Shown one piece after another: positions 1 to 8,410 of a stretch of DNA of 33,149 nucleotides; position 1 is the stretch's first letter, and each line of letters begins with the position of its first letter. The stretch spans positions 1 through 33,149 of the forward strand of contig NZ_ATVX01000024.1 of NCBI RefSeq assembly GCF_000420945.1, in the 5' to 3' direction. Origin of the DNA: Butyrivibrio sp. VCB2006. Lineage in GTDB: Bacteria; Bacillota; Clostridia; Lachnospirales; Lachnospiraceae. The notes below the pieces were generated by a model that had not been told where the DNA came from, made no database searches, and worked only from the letters and a program-made list of their open reading frames with translations. The position numbers were made by a program, and so were the translations under genes.

Positions 1-1
1 T

Positions 2-33
2 AAAAACACCCCAGGACAATTGTCCTGAGGTGT
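2..33 (-). terminator. Intrinsic terminator after rpsI
   Basis: Read on the minus strand, the arm ACACCTCAGGAC pairs with GTCCTGGGGTGT across an AATT loop with one G-T wobble, followed directly by TTTTTA. It lies about 50 bases after the rpsI stop and ends the rplM-rpsI unit. Confidence 0.85.
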
Positions 34-80
34 AATAAGTCGTATATAATTGTCCAAAGACGTAATACGTTGTGAAACGA

Positions 81-479
81 TTATCTCTTTGAGAACTGAG
101 GTGCTCTACGAGCCTTCTTGAGACCGTATTTCTTTCTTTCCTTCATACGAGGATCTCTTGTAAGGTATCCAGCCTTCTTAAGTGTAGGTCTGTACTCATC
201 TGAATCAGCCTGAAGAAGAGCTCTTGAAATACCATGTCTGATAGCACCAGCCTGACCTGTTGTGCCGCCGCCTCTTACTGTAACTACAACGTCAAACTTA
301 TCTGATGTCTCTGTAGCTACGAGTGGCTGTCTAACGATAACCTTGAGTGTCTCAAGTCCGAAATACTCGTCGATAGGTCTCTTGTTGATTGTTATATTTC
401 CATTTCCGGATACAAGGTATACTCTTGCAATTGACTTCTTTCTTCTACCTGTTCCGTAGTAACTTGCTGACTTTGCCAT
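81..479 (-). CDS. rpsI: 30S ribosomal protein S9 (uS9)
   Basis: This is a 132-residue small-subunit protein. The N-terminal [14 protein letters not shown] block and the C-terminal [12 protein letters not shown] tail are diagnostic; in the family the basic C-terminal end reaches the P-site tRNA. I place the start at the ATG giving MAKSAS, because AAAGGAG lies just upstream. A longer frame beginning six codons earlier would contain that ribosome binding site. It follows rplM by 26 bases, as in most bacteria, and is co-transcribed with it. Confidence 0.97.
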   Translation of the reverse strand: MAKSASYYGTGRRKKSIARVYLVSGNGNITINKRPIDEYFGLETLKVIVRQPLVATETSDKFDVVVTVRGGGTTGQAGAIRHGISRALLQADSDEYRPTLKKAGYLTRDPRMKERKKYGLKKARRAPQFSKR

Positions 480-505
480 TTTATGTTCTCCTTTCAACTA
501 CCCGA

Positions 506-934
506 TTAAAATGTTAATACTTCAGGCTTCTGAGCTGCATGTGGGTGCTCAGCTCCTGCGTATACATGGAGTTTTGTGTACATCTCTCTACCAAGAGATC
601 CCTTAGGAAGCATTCCCTTAACGGCATGCTCGATAACTCTCTCAGGCTTGTCCTGGAGCATCTGACGAAGTGAGAACTCCTTGTGATGTCCAACGTAATC
701 TGTGTGGTGCCAATACATCTTCTGATCAAGCTTCTTACCAGAAACCTTAATCTTCTCTGCATTGATAACGATTACATAATCTCCTGTGTCGATGTTAGGA
801 GTGTAGATTGGCTTGTTCTTTCCTCTAAGTACGTTTGCAACGTTAGAAGCAAGACGTCCAAGTGTCATATCTGTAGCATCAACTACATACCACTTCTTCT
901 CAACTGTAGTTGCACTAGGCATATAAGTTTTCAT
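506..934 (-). CDS. rplM: 50S ribosomal protein L13 (uL13)
   Basis: This 142-residue protein is of normal length for L13, an early-assembly large-subunit protein. The [16 protein letters not shown] start and the [11 protein letters not shown] end are typical. The ATG giving MKTYMPS is preceded by GGAGG at good spacing, so the longer upstream reading is rejected. It is the first gene of the rplM-rpsI unit, behind a consensus promoter and a leader of about 180 nt. In Firmicutes such leaders often carry L13 autoregulation; that role here is inferred. Confidence 0.97.
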   Translation of the reverse strand: MKTYMPSATTVEKKWYVVDATDMTLGRLASNVANVLRGKNKPIYTPNIDTGDYVIVINAEKIKVSGKKLDQKMYWHHTDYVGHHKEFSLRQMLQDKPERVIEHAVKGMLPKGSLGREMYTKLHVYAGAEHPHAAQKPEVLTF

Positions 935-1113
935 TGTGTTTCCTCCAGTAAATAATTGCTCATTAAATTTGATACATTGCAATGACCCTTCACCTGATCA
1001 ATGCATTTATAACGATGTACATATTGAAGCTTACCGGGACAACAATATGACATTACCGCGTTATATCAGTCATGCCGACTGACAAATGTGCATACGGACA
1101 TACCGTCACACAG
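935..1113 (-). promoter_or_regulatory. rplM 5' leader, candidate L13 autoregulatory RNA
   Basis: About 180 nt lie between the predicted transcription start and the rplM start codon. On the minus strand there is a hairpin TGTG-ACGG / CCGT-(ATG)-CACA near 1080-1105 and CAGTC/GACTG near 1067-1081. L13 leaders are an established regulatory class in Firmicutes. I can see structure but cannot confirm a match to that class. Confidence 0.5.
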
Positions 1114-1119
1114 TAAGAT

Positions 1120-1149
1120 ATTATATGACCTTGAAGTCCATATTGTCAA
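1120..1149 (-). promoter_or_regulatory. Consensus sigma-A promoter of rplM-rpsI
   Basis: On the minus strand a perfect TTGACA (1144-1149) is followed after 18 bases by a perfect TATAAT (1120-1125). The predicted start is near 1113. A perfect inverted repeat GACCTTGA / TCAAGGTC (1127-1134 and 1146-1153) overlaps the -35 box and spacer. Confidence 0.85.
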
Positions 1150-1217
1150 GGTCAAAATCACCATTTCAGCAAGAATTTTACCAAAATTTTAGTACTATTT
1201 ATCGTTTGTTTCAGGAA

Positions 1218-2006
1218 TTATACTTCCTCATCAGTAGCTTCCGGTTCAGGAATACCATCGAGGAATTTATATTCTATCAGGAAAAGACCTTCTGCAGGTG
1301 CTGTAGGTCCAGCTGCTGCCCTGTTCTTCTTCTCCAGTATGGTCTTCACTTCAGATGGGCCGCCTCTTCCGCGTCCAATCTGCATGAGTGTTCCAGCAAT
1401 TATGCGGACCATATTGTATAAAAAGCCGTTACCAGTAACAGAAATAACTACTTCATCGCCATTTCTGGTAACAGAGATGTCCTTAATAGTTCTCACATGG
1501 CTGACAGCCTGGGATTCCACATTGCAAAAGCTTGTAAAATCATGCTCGCCCACAAGGTGATGTGCTGCAGCATTCATGAGGCCAATATCTAAAGGCATGC
1601 TGAAGTGGCAAGCATAAAATCTTCTGGTCGGATCCATGATTTGTGAATTGACAATCCTATATTCATAGGTCTTCTCTGTATTACAGTGCCTTGGATGGAA
1701 ATCGAGGGCCACTTCTCTTGATTCCACAATTCGAATATCCTGTGGAAGCTCGTGGTTGAGGGCAAAAATAAATCTGTCGCCTGGGATTGTACTGGTAGTA
1801 TCAAACACAGCAACATTGCCATAGGCATGAACTCCGGAATCAGTTCTGCTGGCGCCGATTACCTGCACCTGCTCTCCAGTGAGCCTTTCTATTGCACGAT
1901 TAAGCTCTCCCTCAATAGTATTGGGGGTGCTAGTCTGCAATGCCCAGCCATTATAAGCCGTACCATCATATGAAACTGTCAGCATAATCCTGCGGATATC
2001 GCCCAT
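1218..2006 (-). CDS. truA: tRNA pseudouridine(38-40) synthase TruA
   Basis: It converts uridines 38-40 of the anticodon stem to pseudouridine. The catalytic aspartate is in GASRTDSGVHAYGN (D56), and the N-terminal LTVSYDGTAYNGW block is typical. I chose the ATG giving MGDIRR, with AGGGA upstream; a TTG two codons earlier is possible. It is the last gene of the ecfA1-ecfA2-ecfT-truA group, 70 bases after ecfT. This order next to rplM-rpsI is common in Firmicutes. No clear terminator follows it. Confidence 0.96.
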   Translation of the reverse strand: MGDIRRIMLTVSYDGTAYNGWALQTSTPNTIEGELNRAIERLTGEQVQVIGASRTDSGVHAYGNVAVFDTTSTIPGDRFIFALNHELPQDIRIVESREVALDFHPRHCNTEKTYEYRIVNSQIMDPTRRFYACHFSMPLDIGLMNAAAHHLVGEHDFTSFCNVESQAVSHVRTIKDISVTRNGDEVVISVTGNGFLYNMVRIIAGTLMQIGRGRGGPSEVKTILEKKNRAAAGPTAPAEGLFLIEYKFLDGIPEPEATDEEV

Positions 2007-2076
2007 AACCAATCCCTATCCAAATACCATAACAATGATCAAACATTATCCTGTACCAGCTTATAGATACCATTTA

Positions 2077-2880
2077 TTAGAACAGTATCCTGCCCATAAC
2101 TACAATCAGCACCAGATACAGTATTATTACAAGATACGCAAGTCTGTCTCTCTTTTCATAAATAAGAGGTTTCATCTTGGTCCTGCCATCTCCGCCCTTG
2201 TAGCATCTAGCTTCCATAGCCATTGCAAGGTCGTTGGCTCTTCTAAATGCCGATATGAAAAGGGGCACCAGAAGTGGAACAAGGCTCTTGGCTCTTTTAA
2301 TAAGTGAGCCACTCTCAAAATCAGCTCCTCTGGCCATCTGCGCCTTCATAATCTTGTCAGTCTCTTCCATGAGAATCGGGATAAAACGAAGTGCAATTGA
2401 CATCATCATGGAAATCTCATGAACAGGCACTTTGAACAGACGAAGTGGTCTAAGGAGTCTCTCAAGTCCGTCTGTCAGATGATTAGGGGTTGTAGTAAGC
2501 GTCATCAAAGATGATCCTGTAATGAGGAACACAAGTCTTATAGCCATCATAGCTGCCATCTTGAGGCCTTCCTGAGTGATAGTGAATTTCCATACGCTCA
2601 CGATTGGTGTTCCTGGAGTGAGGAACAAGTTAAATACCATAGTTATCAGCAGCAGGAAAAAAATTGTCTTCATTCCCCTGAAGATAAATTTAGGTGGAAC
2701 CTTGGATAAGTAGATAACCATGGCAAGGAAAAGAGCTGCTATCGTATATCCTATGAAATTGTTGGCAACAAACAGGGATACTATGAACGCAAATGTTGCA
2801 ACCAGCTTGACTCTTGGGTCAAGGGAGTGTATCACAGATTCAGTTCTATAGTATTGACCTAAAGTAATATCTCTTAGCAT
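2077..2880 (-). CDS. ecfT: ECF transporter transmembrane component EcfT
   Basis: This 267-residue integral membrane protein couples the two ATPases to exchangeable substrate-binding S components, which import vitamins or metals. Hydrophobic segments cluster at about residues 25-60, 72-90, 108-128, 155-172, 198-212 and 248-264. The two coupling motifs appear as ARG in QMARGADF (183-185) and ARC in AMEARCYKGG (224-226). The start codon overlaps the end of ecfA2 by seven bases. No S component is encoded here, so this is a shared group II energy module. Confidence 0.95.
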   Translation of the reverse strand: MLRDITLGQYYRTESVIHSLDPRVKLVATFAFIVSLFVANNFIGYTIAALFLAMVIYLSKVPPKFIFRGMKTIFFLLLITMVFNLFLTPGTPIVSVWKFTITQEGLKMAAMMAIRLVFLITGSSLMTLTTTPNHLTDGLERLLRPLRLFKVPVHEISMMMSIALRFIPILMEETDKIMKAQMARGADFESGSLIKRAKSLVPLLVPLFISAFRRANDLAMAMEARCYKGGDGRTKMKPLIYEKRDRLAYLVIILYLVLIVVMGRILF

Positions 2881-3725
2881 TTTCCAAACGCCTTTAATAT
2901 CTCATTTTTTGCATCTTCCAGTGTTGTAACATCAGTATCTACTGGGAAGCCGGCCTCATGCAGTTCCTGCATCACGTATGTAACCTGTGGCGCAGCAAGG
3001 CCTATCTCTTCTAACTCTTTGTAATGCTTGAATACTTCCTTGGGCTCATCGTCAAAAGCAACACGGCCCTTATTCATAACTATGATTCTCTGAACATAAT
3101 TAGCCACGTCATCCATGCTATGGCTCACCAGAATAATAGTGATGCCCATTTCCTCATGAAGTCTTGAGATCAGATTCAGAATATCCTCGCGTCCCTTAGG
3201 ATCAAGACCTGCTGTGGGTTCATCCAGAATAAGAACCTCTGGCTTCATAGCGAGAACACCAGCTATAGCCACTCTTCTCTTCTGACCACCAGACAGATCA
3301 AATGGTGACTGGTAAAAATAATCATCATCAAATCCTACCTGTTTAAGTGCTTCATAGGCACGAAGCTCAACTTCTTTCTGTGGAAGCCCCAGATTTTTGG
3401 GACCAAAGCATACATCTTTAAAGCAGTCTGTTTCAAAGAGCTGATGCTCAGGATACTGGAAAACAAGTCCTACTTTGGCTCGAAGGCTCTTTTTATCATA
3501 ATCAGAGTCGTTTATATCCTTGCCATCATAGAAAACGCAGCCGCTTGTCGGCTTCTCAAGGCCGTTCATGTGCTGTATCAGCGTAGACTTGCCGGAACCA
3601 GTGTGTCCAATAAGGCCCACAAACTGACCATCCGGAATATTCAGGCAAACGTCGATCAGCGCTGCATGCGCCATGGCTGTATCTTCGTCATATATGTAAT
3701 TAACGTGATCAAGTATTATTGACAT
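2874..3725 (-). CDS. ecfA2: ECF transporter ATPase EcfA2
   Basis: This is an ABC ATPase of 283 residues. The Walker A motif GHTGSGKST is at 40-48, the signature LSGGQ at 144-148 and Walker B VLILDEPT at 164-171, so it looks catalytically complete. It heterodimerises with EcfA1 and binds EcfT. It follows ecfA1 by 13 bases and overlaps ecfT. Order within the operon and the YPEHQLF Q-loop assign it as the second, EcfA2-type subunit. Confidence 0.95.
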   Translation of the reverse strand: MSIILDHVNYIYDEDTAMAHAALIDVCLNIPDGQFVGLIGHTGSGKSTLIQHMNGLEKPTSGCVFYDGKDINDSDYDKKSLRAKVGLVFQYPEHQLFETDCFKDVCFGPKNLGLPQKEVELRAYEALKQVGFDDDYFYQSPFDLSGGQKRRVAIAGVLAMKPEVLILDEPTAGLDPKGREDILNLISRLHEEMGITIILVSHSMDDVANYVQRIIVMNKGRVAFDDEPKEVFKHYKELEEIGLAAPQVTYVMQELHEAGFPVDTDVTTLEDAKNEILKAFGKC

Positions 3726-3738
3726 ATCTATCCCTACG

Positions 3739-4587
3739 TTATCTCTTAATCTTCTTGAGTTCTTCTACAAACTCTTCTCTTGTAAGAACGCCGTCCGGAA
3801 GCGGAAGCCCCGCTTTCTTGAGCTCATGTGCAAGAAGTGTAACCTGTGGAACGCCGAGCCTTAACTCTTTTAACCTGTCGACCTGTGAAAAGATCTCACG
3901 AGGTGTACCAGTCATCTCAACGTGTCCCTTGTCCATAACAAAGACTTTATCAGCATATATAACTTCTTCCATGTAATGAGTGATGAGGATAATAGTAATA
4001 TTCTCAACCTGGTTAAGGGCTCTGGCTGCTCTTATAACCTCTTTACGTCCATTGGGATCAAGCATGGCTGTTGGCTCATCAAAGATGATGCATTTAGGAT
4101 GCATTGCAATAACGCCAGCAATTGACACACGCTGTTTCTGACCGCCAGACAGGTGGTTAGGAGAAGCTTTCCTGAACTGCAGCATTCCTACAGTCTTAAG
4201 GCTCTCTTCAACTCTTTCCCAAATCTCCTGAGTTGGAACACCCATGTTCTCTGGGCCAAAGCCGACGTCTTCCTCTACAACCTGGCCAATGATCTGGTTG
4301 TCTGGATTCTGAAATACCATCCCGGCTTCCTGTCTGATATCCCAAAGGTGGCTGTCATCTTCAGTATTCATGCCGTCCACAAAAACTTCGCCCTCTGTAG
4401 GATACAAAAGAGCGTTAAAATGCTTGGCAAGCGTGGACTTACCTGAGCCGTTATGTCCCAGAATAGCAATGAATTCACCAGGCTTAACATCGAGGTTCAC
4501 ATTATCTACTGCCCTTGTGATGCCCTCTACATTGCCCTCTTCATCGCGTCTGATATATTCAAATACAAGTTTATCTGTACGAAGCAT
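3739..4587 (-). CDS. ecfA1: ECF transporter ATPase EcfA1
   Basis: This is an ABC ATPase of 282 residues. The Walker A motif GHNGSGKST is at 44-52, the Q-loop in VFQNPDNQI near 91-99, LSGGQ at 146-150, Walker B CIIFDEPT at 166-173 and the switch histidine in ITHYMEE (H204). The NPDNQI Q-loop is the EcfA1 type. It is the first gene of the ecf-truA group. The intergenic leader of about 170 bases before it is shared with the divergent M15 peptidase gene. Confidence 0.95.
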   Translation of the reverse strand: MLRTDKLVFEYIRRDEEGNVEGITRAVDNVNLDVKPGEFIAILGHNGSGKSTLAKHFNALLYPTEGEVFVDGMNTEDDSHLWDIRQEAGMVFQNPDNQIIGQVVEEDVGFGPENMGVPTQEIWERVEESLKTVGMLQFRKASPNHLSGGQKQRVSIAGVIAMHPKCIIFDEPTAMLDPNGRKEVIRAARALNQVENITIILITHYMEEVIYADKVFVMDKGHVEMTGTPREIFSQVDRLKELRLGVPQVTLLAHELKKAGLPLPDGVLTREEFVEELKKIKR

Positions 4588-4701
4588 ATTCTTATCCTTA
4601 AAAAGAGCTATCTTTTGCCTCTGCAGCTCTTATCTGGCATGTATTTATTACCCGATACTGCATAATTTTACTAGAGTTTACGGGCAAATACAAGCTATTA
4701 G

Positions 4702-4711
4702 TGGTATTATA
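4702..4711. promoter_or_regulatory. Possible overlapping divergent -10 elements
   Basis: On the plus strand an extended -10, TGGTATTAT, lies about 55 bases before the M15 peptidase start. On the minus strand the same bases read TATAAT (4706-4711), facing ecfA1. Neither has a good -35 box, so this is only a candidate. The rest of 4588-4764 holds an AAGAGCT/AGCTCTT inverted repeat and no gene. Confidence 0.35.
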
Positions 4712-4764
4712 GTTATGTTCAAATCACGTAAATTATATAAGACCAATTTGGGGGAAAAGAAAAA

Positions 4765-5718
4765 TTGAATAACAAATATACCAAAGACTTAGTTCTGCTA
4801 GGTGCGCTTATTATCGGCTGTTCTATACTAGCCAGATACATGGCACGCGGGGAAACTCTGGCAGAGTATGATAAAGCCAAGGCAGAAAGTAGTATTGAGG
4901 CGACTGTGCTAGCATCTGATCAAGCGTCAGCAAATGTATCTAAGGAAGCGGCTTCATCATATGTAACCAGTACAATTGAGTCCGTTGCATCTGCATCATC
5001 AGAAGCATCCACTGACGATGTATCAGCATCCGAATCGGCATCAATATCTGCATCTTACGCAAGTACTATCAGCGATGCTTCCACAGATACCTCAAATAGC
5101 GAAATTATTGCCGTTTATGACAGGGTTAATTATATGGATGGATTTTATCACGAATCTCTTACACAAGACGTTATAGACAGAATTACAGGCATTTCATATG
5201 TGGAGAATGACAACATAAGTCTTGATGACTTAAGATACTGTAGTCTCTTGTACAATGATTTTGACGGAAACACACAGACAGGCGAGATGATATGTAATAA
5301 GAAGATTGCTCAGGACGTAATAGAAATCTTCGCAGAGCTATATTCAAGCGGATATCAGATTGAAAGTATCAAACTGATTGATGAGTTCGGTGGCGATGAC
5401 ACAGCCTCTATGCTGGCTAATAATACTTCCTGCTTTAATTACAGAGTTGTGGATGGCACAACCAGGTTATCCAATCACGCTTACGGCCTTGCTATCGATC
5501 TCAATCCATTCTACAACCCTTACATCACCTACAATAAAGATGGCACAACTAATGTATCACCTGAAGGAAGCTTACCTTATGCAGACAGATCTGCAAACTT
5601 TCCTTACAAGATAGACGAAAATGATCTGGCCTACAGGCTCTTCAAGGAACATGGCTTTAAATGGGGTGGTGACTGGAATTCAGTAAAGGATTATCAACAC
5701 TTTGAGCGTCCAAATTGA
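4765..5718 (+). CDS. Membrane-anchored M15-type D,D-peptidase (VanY/DacB-like)
   Basis: This 317-residue protein has an N-terminal membrane anchor (residues 8-24), a Ser/Ala/Thr-rich low-complexity linker (about 44-112) and a C-terminal M15 domain. The zinc motif SNHAYGLAID supplies H238 and D245, and QHFE near the end supplies H312, so the metal site looks complete. The family cleaves D-Ala-type peptides in peptidoglycan; the exact substrate is not known. The start is a TTG with GGGGGA nine bases upstream; the first ATG would remove the anchor. It lies against the surrounding transcription, between rplQ and ecfA1, where most genomes have no gene. Confidence 0.85.
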   Translation: MNNKYTKDLVLLGALIIGCSILARYMARGETLAEYDKAKAESSIEATVLASDQASANVSKEAASSYVTSTIESVASASSEASTDDVSASESASISASYASTISDASTDTSNSEIIAVYDRVNYMDGFYHESLTQDVIDRITGISYVENDNISLDDLRYCSLLYNDFDGNTQTGEMICNKKIAQDVIEIFAELYSSGYQIESIKLIDEFGGDDTASMLANNTSCFNYRVVDGTTRLSNHAYGLAIDLNPFYNPYITYNKDGTTNVSPEGSLPYADRSANFPYKIDENDLAYRLFKEHGFKWGGDWNSVKDYQHFERPN

Positions 5719-5720
5719 GC

Positions 5721-5847
5721 CATGCGCTTGCATGAAAAATATATGCATTGGAAGCTTGCTTACATAAGCATATATGTTTCTATGCAAGGATACGGCGAAT
5801 GCCGTACAACGAGGAATTTGCATCGCAAATTTCGAGTGGAGCGCATG
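5721..5847 (+). repeat. Multi-stem intergenic palindromic element, copy A
   Basis: A 127-base gap element is closed by CATGCGC (5721-5727) and GCGCATG (5841-5847). Inside are a long hairpin (CTTGCAT..ATATATGC / GCATATAT..ATGCAAG, 5727-5788), TACGGC-GAAT-GCCGTA (5791-5806) and AATTTGC-ATC-GCAAATT (5815-5831). It shares GAGGAATTTGCA with copy C at 18445. It starts three bases after the M15 peptidase stop and has no coding potential. It is the most divergent of the four copies. Confidence 0.7.
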
Positions 5848-5851
5848 TAAT

Positions 5852-5886
5852 AAAAAAGGGATGAGGCATTGCCTCATCCCTTTATC
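5852..5886. terminator. Bidirectional terminator between M15 peptidase and rplQ
   Basis: AAAGGGATGAGGC pairs perfectly with GCCTCATCCCTTT. On the minus strand the tail is TTTTTTATT, giving a strong stop just after rplQ. On the plus strand the tail is TTTATCTTT. It ends the rpmJ-rplQ unit and probably the convergent peptidase gene. Confidence 0.9.
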
Positions 5887-5894
5887 TTTAGCTA

Positions 5895-6431
5895 TTAAAC
5901 GAGCTCAAGAACAACCATCATAGCTGCATCGCCTTTTCTCTGGCCGATCTTGATCATACGAGTGTAACCACCCTTACGATCTGCATACTTAGGACCGTAC
6001 TCATCGAACAGCTTAGCTACAAGATCAACTTCCTTTGTGTTCTTCTTTCTTCCAGCCTTCTCAGTAGGAACTTCAACTACTGGATAAAGAGTCTTAAGGA
6101 GCTGACGTCTTGCGTGCATTCTTGAAGGCATATCCTTCTTGATTTCCTTCTTAACAGTTGTGTACTTTGTAACCTTCTTGCCATCAACTACTTCTTTAAC
6201 TCTCTTACCGTCTTTGTCCTTCTCAGGAACCTTGCAATCAACTGTAAGTGTCTCGTAGTTGTCCTTCTCCTTAGCTGCAAGAGTGATCATAGGCTCTACG
6301 ATCTTCTTGATTTCCTTAGCTCTTGCCTCTGTAGTAACGATCTTTCCGTTGTAAAGAAGTGCTGTTACCTGGTTACGAAGAAGTGCTCTTCTAGGTTTTG
6401 TAGCTTTTCCAAGCTTTCTGTACATTGCCAT
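5895..6431 (-). CDS. rplQ: 50S ribosomal protein L17 (bL17) with internal insertion
   Basis: The 178-residue product has normal L17 ends: YRKLGKATKPRRALLRNQVT at the start and RKGGYTRMIKIGQRKGDAAMMVVLELV at the end. The usual bacterial length is about 115-130. The extra roughly 45-50 residues, rich in Lys, Asp and Val, sit between MITLAAK and MHARRQL (about residues 54-105). The frame is open and in register, so this is an expansion, not a fusion. The ATG has AAAGGAT ten bases upstream. It is the last gene of the alpha-type operon. Confidence 0.95.
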   Translation of the reverse strand: MAMYRKLGKATKPRRALLRNQVTALLYNGKIVTTEARAKEIKKIVEPMITLAAKEKDNYETLTVDCKVPEKDKDGKRVKEVVDGKKVTKYTTVKKEIKKDMPSRMHARRQLLKTLYPVVEVPTEKAGRKKNTKEVDLVAKLFDEYGPKYADRKGGYTRMIKIGQRKGDAAMMVVLELV

Positions 6432-6629
6432 AATTTTTTACATCCTTTCTCATCTGCAGGATTCCTCCTGCTGTGGTACATCACACAATGCTCTTCGGAC
6501 TTACTCATATGATGCTGTTAATAAACGCCATGAGAATCCGCTTCAGTACACATCGGCTTTACCTTCCGCGAATATCAAATTCCATGGGCAGAAGTCTCTG
6601 CCCATAGATTTGCCTCAATCAAATGATTA
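6432..6629. other. rplQ-rpoA gap with two perfect hairpins
   Basis: This 198-base gap has no gene. GCAGGA-TTCC-TCCTGC (6456-6471) lies just before the rplQ ribosome binding site on the transcribed strand. ATGGGCAGA-AGTC-TCTGCCCAT (6584-6605) follows rpoA. Neither has a U-run, so they are not intrinsic terminators. They may be mRNA-stabilising or processing structures. Confidence 0.6.
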
Positions 6630-7589
6630 TTACTGCTCGCCGTCCTGTCTAAGTGAGAGACCAAGCTCATCAAGCTTAGCAAGAACTTCCTCAAGTGACT
6701 TACGTCCGAGGTTACGAACCTTCATCATATCGTCAGAAGTCTTGTTTGCAAGCTCCTGAACGGTATTGATACCAGCTCTCTTAAGGCAGTTGAATGAACG
6801 AACTGAAAGCTCAAGTTCATCAATTGACATCTCGAGAACCTTGCCTTTCTCGTCATCTTCCTTCTCTACCATAACTTCTGCAGTCTTGGCATTCTCTGAA
6901 AGATCGATGAAGAGGCTAAGATGCTCACTAAGAACCTTAGCTGCAAGGCTTACAGCCTCGTCAGGAGCAAGTGTTCCGTCTGTGTGAACATCAAGTGTTA
7001 ATTTATCAAAGTCAGTAACCTGACCTACACGAGTATTCTCTACTGTTACATTTACTCTCTCTACAGGTGTGTAGATAGAATCGATAGCGATTACTCCGAT
7101 TGGAAGATCGCCAGCTTTATTCTTATCAGAGCTTACATAACCTCTTCCCTTTGTGATAGTGAGCTCCATGTAGAGCTTAGCATCCTTACCGGAAAGTGTA
7201 GCGATAACCTGATCTGGATTCATGATCTCTATATCCTGGTCAACCTGGATATCTGAAGCCTTTACAACACCCTCGCCATTGAACTCAATGTATGCAGTCT
7301 TAGGCTCGTTTGTATCTGAAGAATTCTTGATAGAAAGGTTCTTGATATTCATGATGATCTCAGTTACATCTTCCTTTACTCCAGGAATTGAACTGAACTC
7401 ATGCAGTACGCCTTCGATTTTGACCTGACTTACTGCTGCTCCAGGTAAAGAAGAGAGCATAATCCTGCGAAGGGAATTGCCCAGTGTAATACCGTAACCT
7501 CTCTCAAGAGGCTCAACTACGAATTTACCATACTTCTTATCATCTGAGATTTCAGCAACTTCAATATTTGGTCTTTCAAAATCAAACAC
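6630..7589 (-). CDS. rpoA: RNA polymerase alpha subunit
   Basis: This 319-residue protein carries the N-terminal dimerisation and assembly domain (about 1-230) and the C-terminal DNA/UP-element domain (about 250-311), including [12 protein letters not shown] and [12 protein letters not shown]. It starts with GTG giving MFDFERP, with GGAGGG seven bases upstream. It lies between rpsD and rplQ, the usual alpha-operon order. Confidence 0.97.
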   Translation of the reverse strand: MFDFERPNIEVAEISDDKKYGKFVVEPLERGYGITLGNSLRRIMLSSLPGAAVSQVKIEGVLHEFSSIPGVKEDVTEIIMNIKNLSIKNSSDTNEPKTAYIEFNGEGVVKASDIQVDQDIEIMNPDQVIATLSGKDAKLYMELTITKGRGYVSSDKNKAGDLPIGVIAIDSIYTPVERVNVTVENTRVGQVTDFDKLTLDVHTDGTLAPDEAVSLAAKVLSEHLSLFIDLSENAKTAEVMVEKEDDEKGKVLEMSIDELELSVRSFNCLKRAGINTVQELANKTSDDMMKVRNLGRKSLEEVLAKLDELGLSLRQDGEQ

Positions 7590-7630
7590 TGATATACCCT
7601 CCTTATGTGGTTAGTTAACAAGTATAATTA

Positions 7631-7664
7631 TATATGATATTAAATTGCAACGCAATTTCATATA
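7631..7664. repeat. Hairpin after rpsD with AAATTGC/GCAATTT core
   Basis: TATATG-(ATATT)-AAATTGC-AAC-GCAATTT-CATATA forms one extended hairpin that abuts the rpsD stop codon at 7665. The ATTGC/GCAAT core resembles the last stem of the multi-stem elements, so it may be a single-stem relative. It has no U-run. Confidence 0.5.
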
Positions 7665-8258
7665 TTACTTAGAATACAACTCGACGATAAGCATTTCGTC
7701 TACTGGTACATCAATTGCTTCTCTTGAAGGAAGTTCCTTAACTGTACCCTGAAGATTGTCCTTGTTAACATCAATCCACTCAGGAACGAGTCTGCCAGCT
7801 GTGATCTCTGTGATATCCTTGAATCTCTGGATATTCTTAGCAGCTTCCTTGATTTCGATTGTATCACCAGCCTTTACAAGGTATGAAGGTACGTTGATCT
7901 TCTTGCCGTTTACGAGAACGAACTTATGAAGAACAACCTGTCTAGCCTCTCTTCTTGTTCTAGCGAATCCCATTCTGAATACTACGTTGTCAAGTCTTGA
8001 CTCAAGGATAGTCATAAGGTTTGAACCTGTCATACCCTTCATTCTGTCTGCTCTGTCATAGTAGTTTCTGAAAGGCTTCTCAAGTACGCCATAGATGAAC
8101 TTAGCCTTCTGCTTCTCGCGGAGCTGAAGTCCATACTCGCTCATCTTCTTACCAGCTCTAGCTGATGTTCTCTTGGACTTCTTATCGTATCCAAGGAATG
8201 TTGGATCAAGATCAAGTGATCTGCATCTCTTTAAAACGGGAACTCTGTTTACTGCCAT
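7665..8258 (-). CDS. rpsD: 30S ribosomal protein S4 (uS4)
   Basis: This 197-residue primary 16S-binding protein contains an S4 RNA-binding domain (about residues 85-145, SRLDNVVFRMGFARTRREARQVVLHKFVLVNGK). The N-terminal CRSLDLDPTFLGY has only one Cys, so it is the zinc-free form. The ATG giving MAVNRVP is preceded by AAAGGAG; an earlier start would place that site inside the gene. In the family S4 can act as an autoregulator; no target is evident here. Confidence 0.97.
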   Translation of the reverse strand: MAVNRVPVLKRCRSLDLDPTFLGYDKKSKRTSARAGKKMSEYGLQLREKQKAKFIYGVLEKPFRNYYDRADRMKGMTGSNLMTILESRLDNVVFRMGFARTRREARQVVLHKFVLVNGKKINVPSYLVKAGDTIEIKEAAKNIQRFKDITEITAGRLVPEWIDVNKDNLQGTVKELPSREAIDVPVDEMLIVELYSK

Positions 8259-8410
8259 TTTAGGCTCCTTTCTTTTACTCAAAATGATTTTTCATTTTGA
8301 TGTTGTTTACAATGTTTGCTGAATTATCAGCATTTGCACCTTCGTCCAACGAGTTAAAATTCACATAATATATATGCACATGTAACTACATTGATTGAAT
8401 ATACTACTTC

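Noticed and set aside
4588..4764. Vitamin riboswitch before the ecf genes
   Set aside because: No conserved riboswitch core was recognised and the interval is short; the module has no S component here.
5721..5847. Cloverleaf shape read as a tRNA
   Set aside because: Stem lengths do not fit, and there is no T-loop GTTCGA, no anticodon loop and no CCA-acceptor arrangement.
5895..6431. Frameshift or fusion as cause of the long L17
   Set aside because: Both conserved ends are in the same frame, with plausible soluble sequence between them and no second start or domain.
6584..6605. Terminator directly after rpoA
   Set aside because: The 9-bp hairpin is perfect but has no U-run on the minus strand, and rplQ follows in the same operon.
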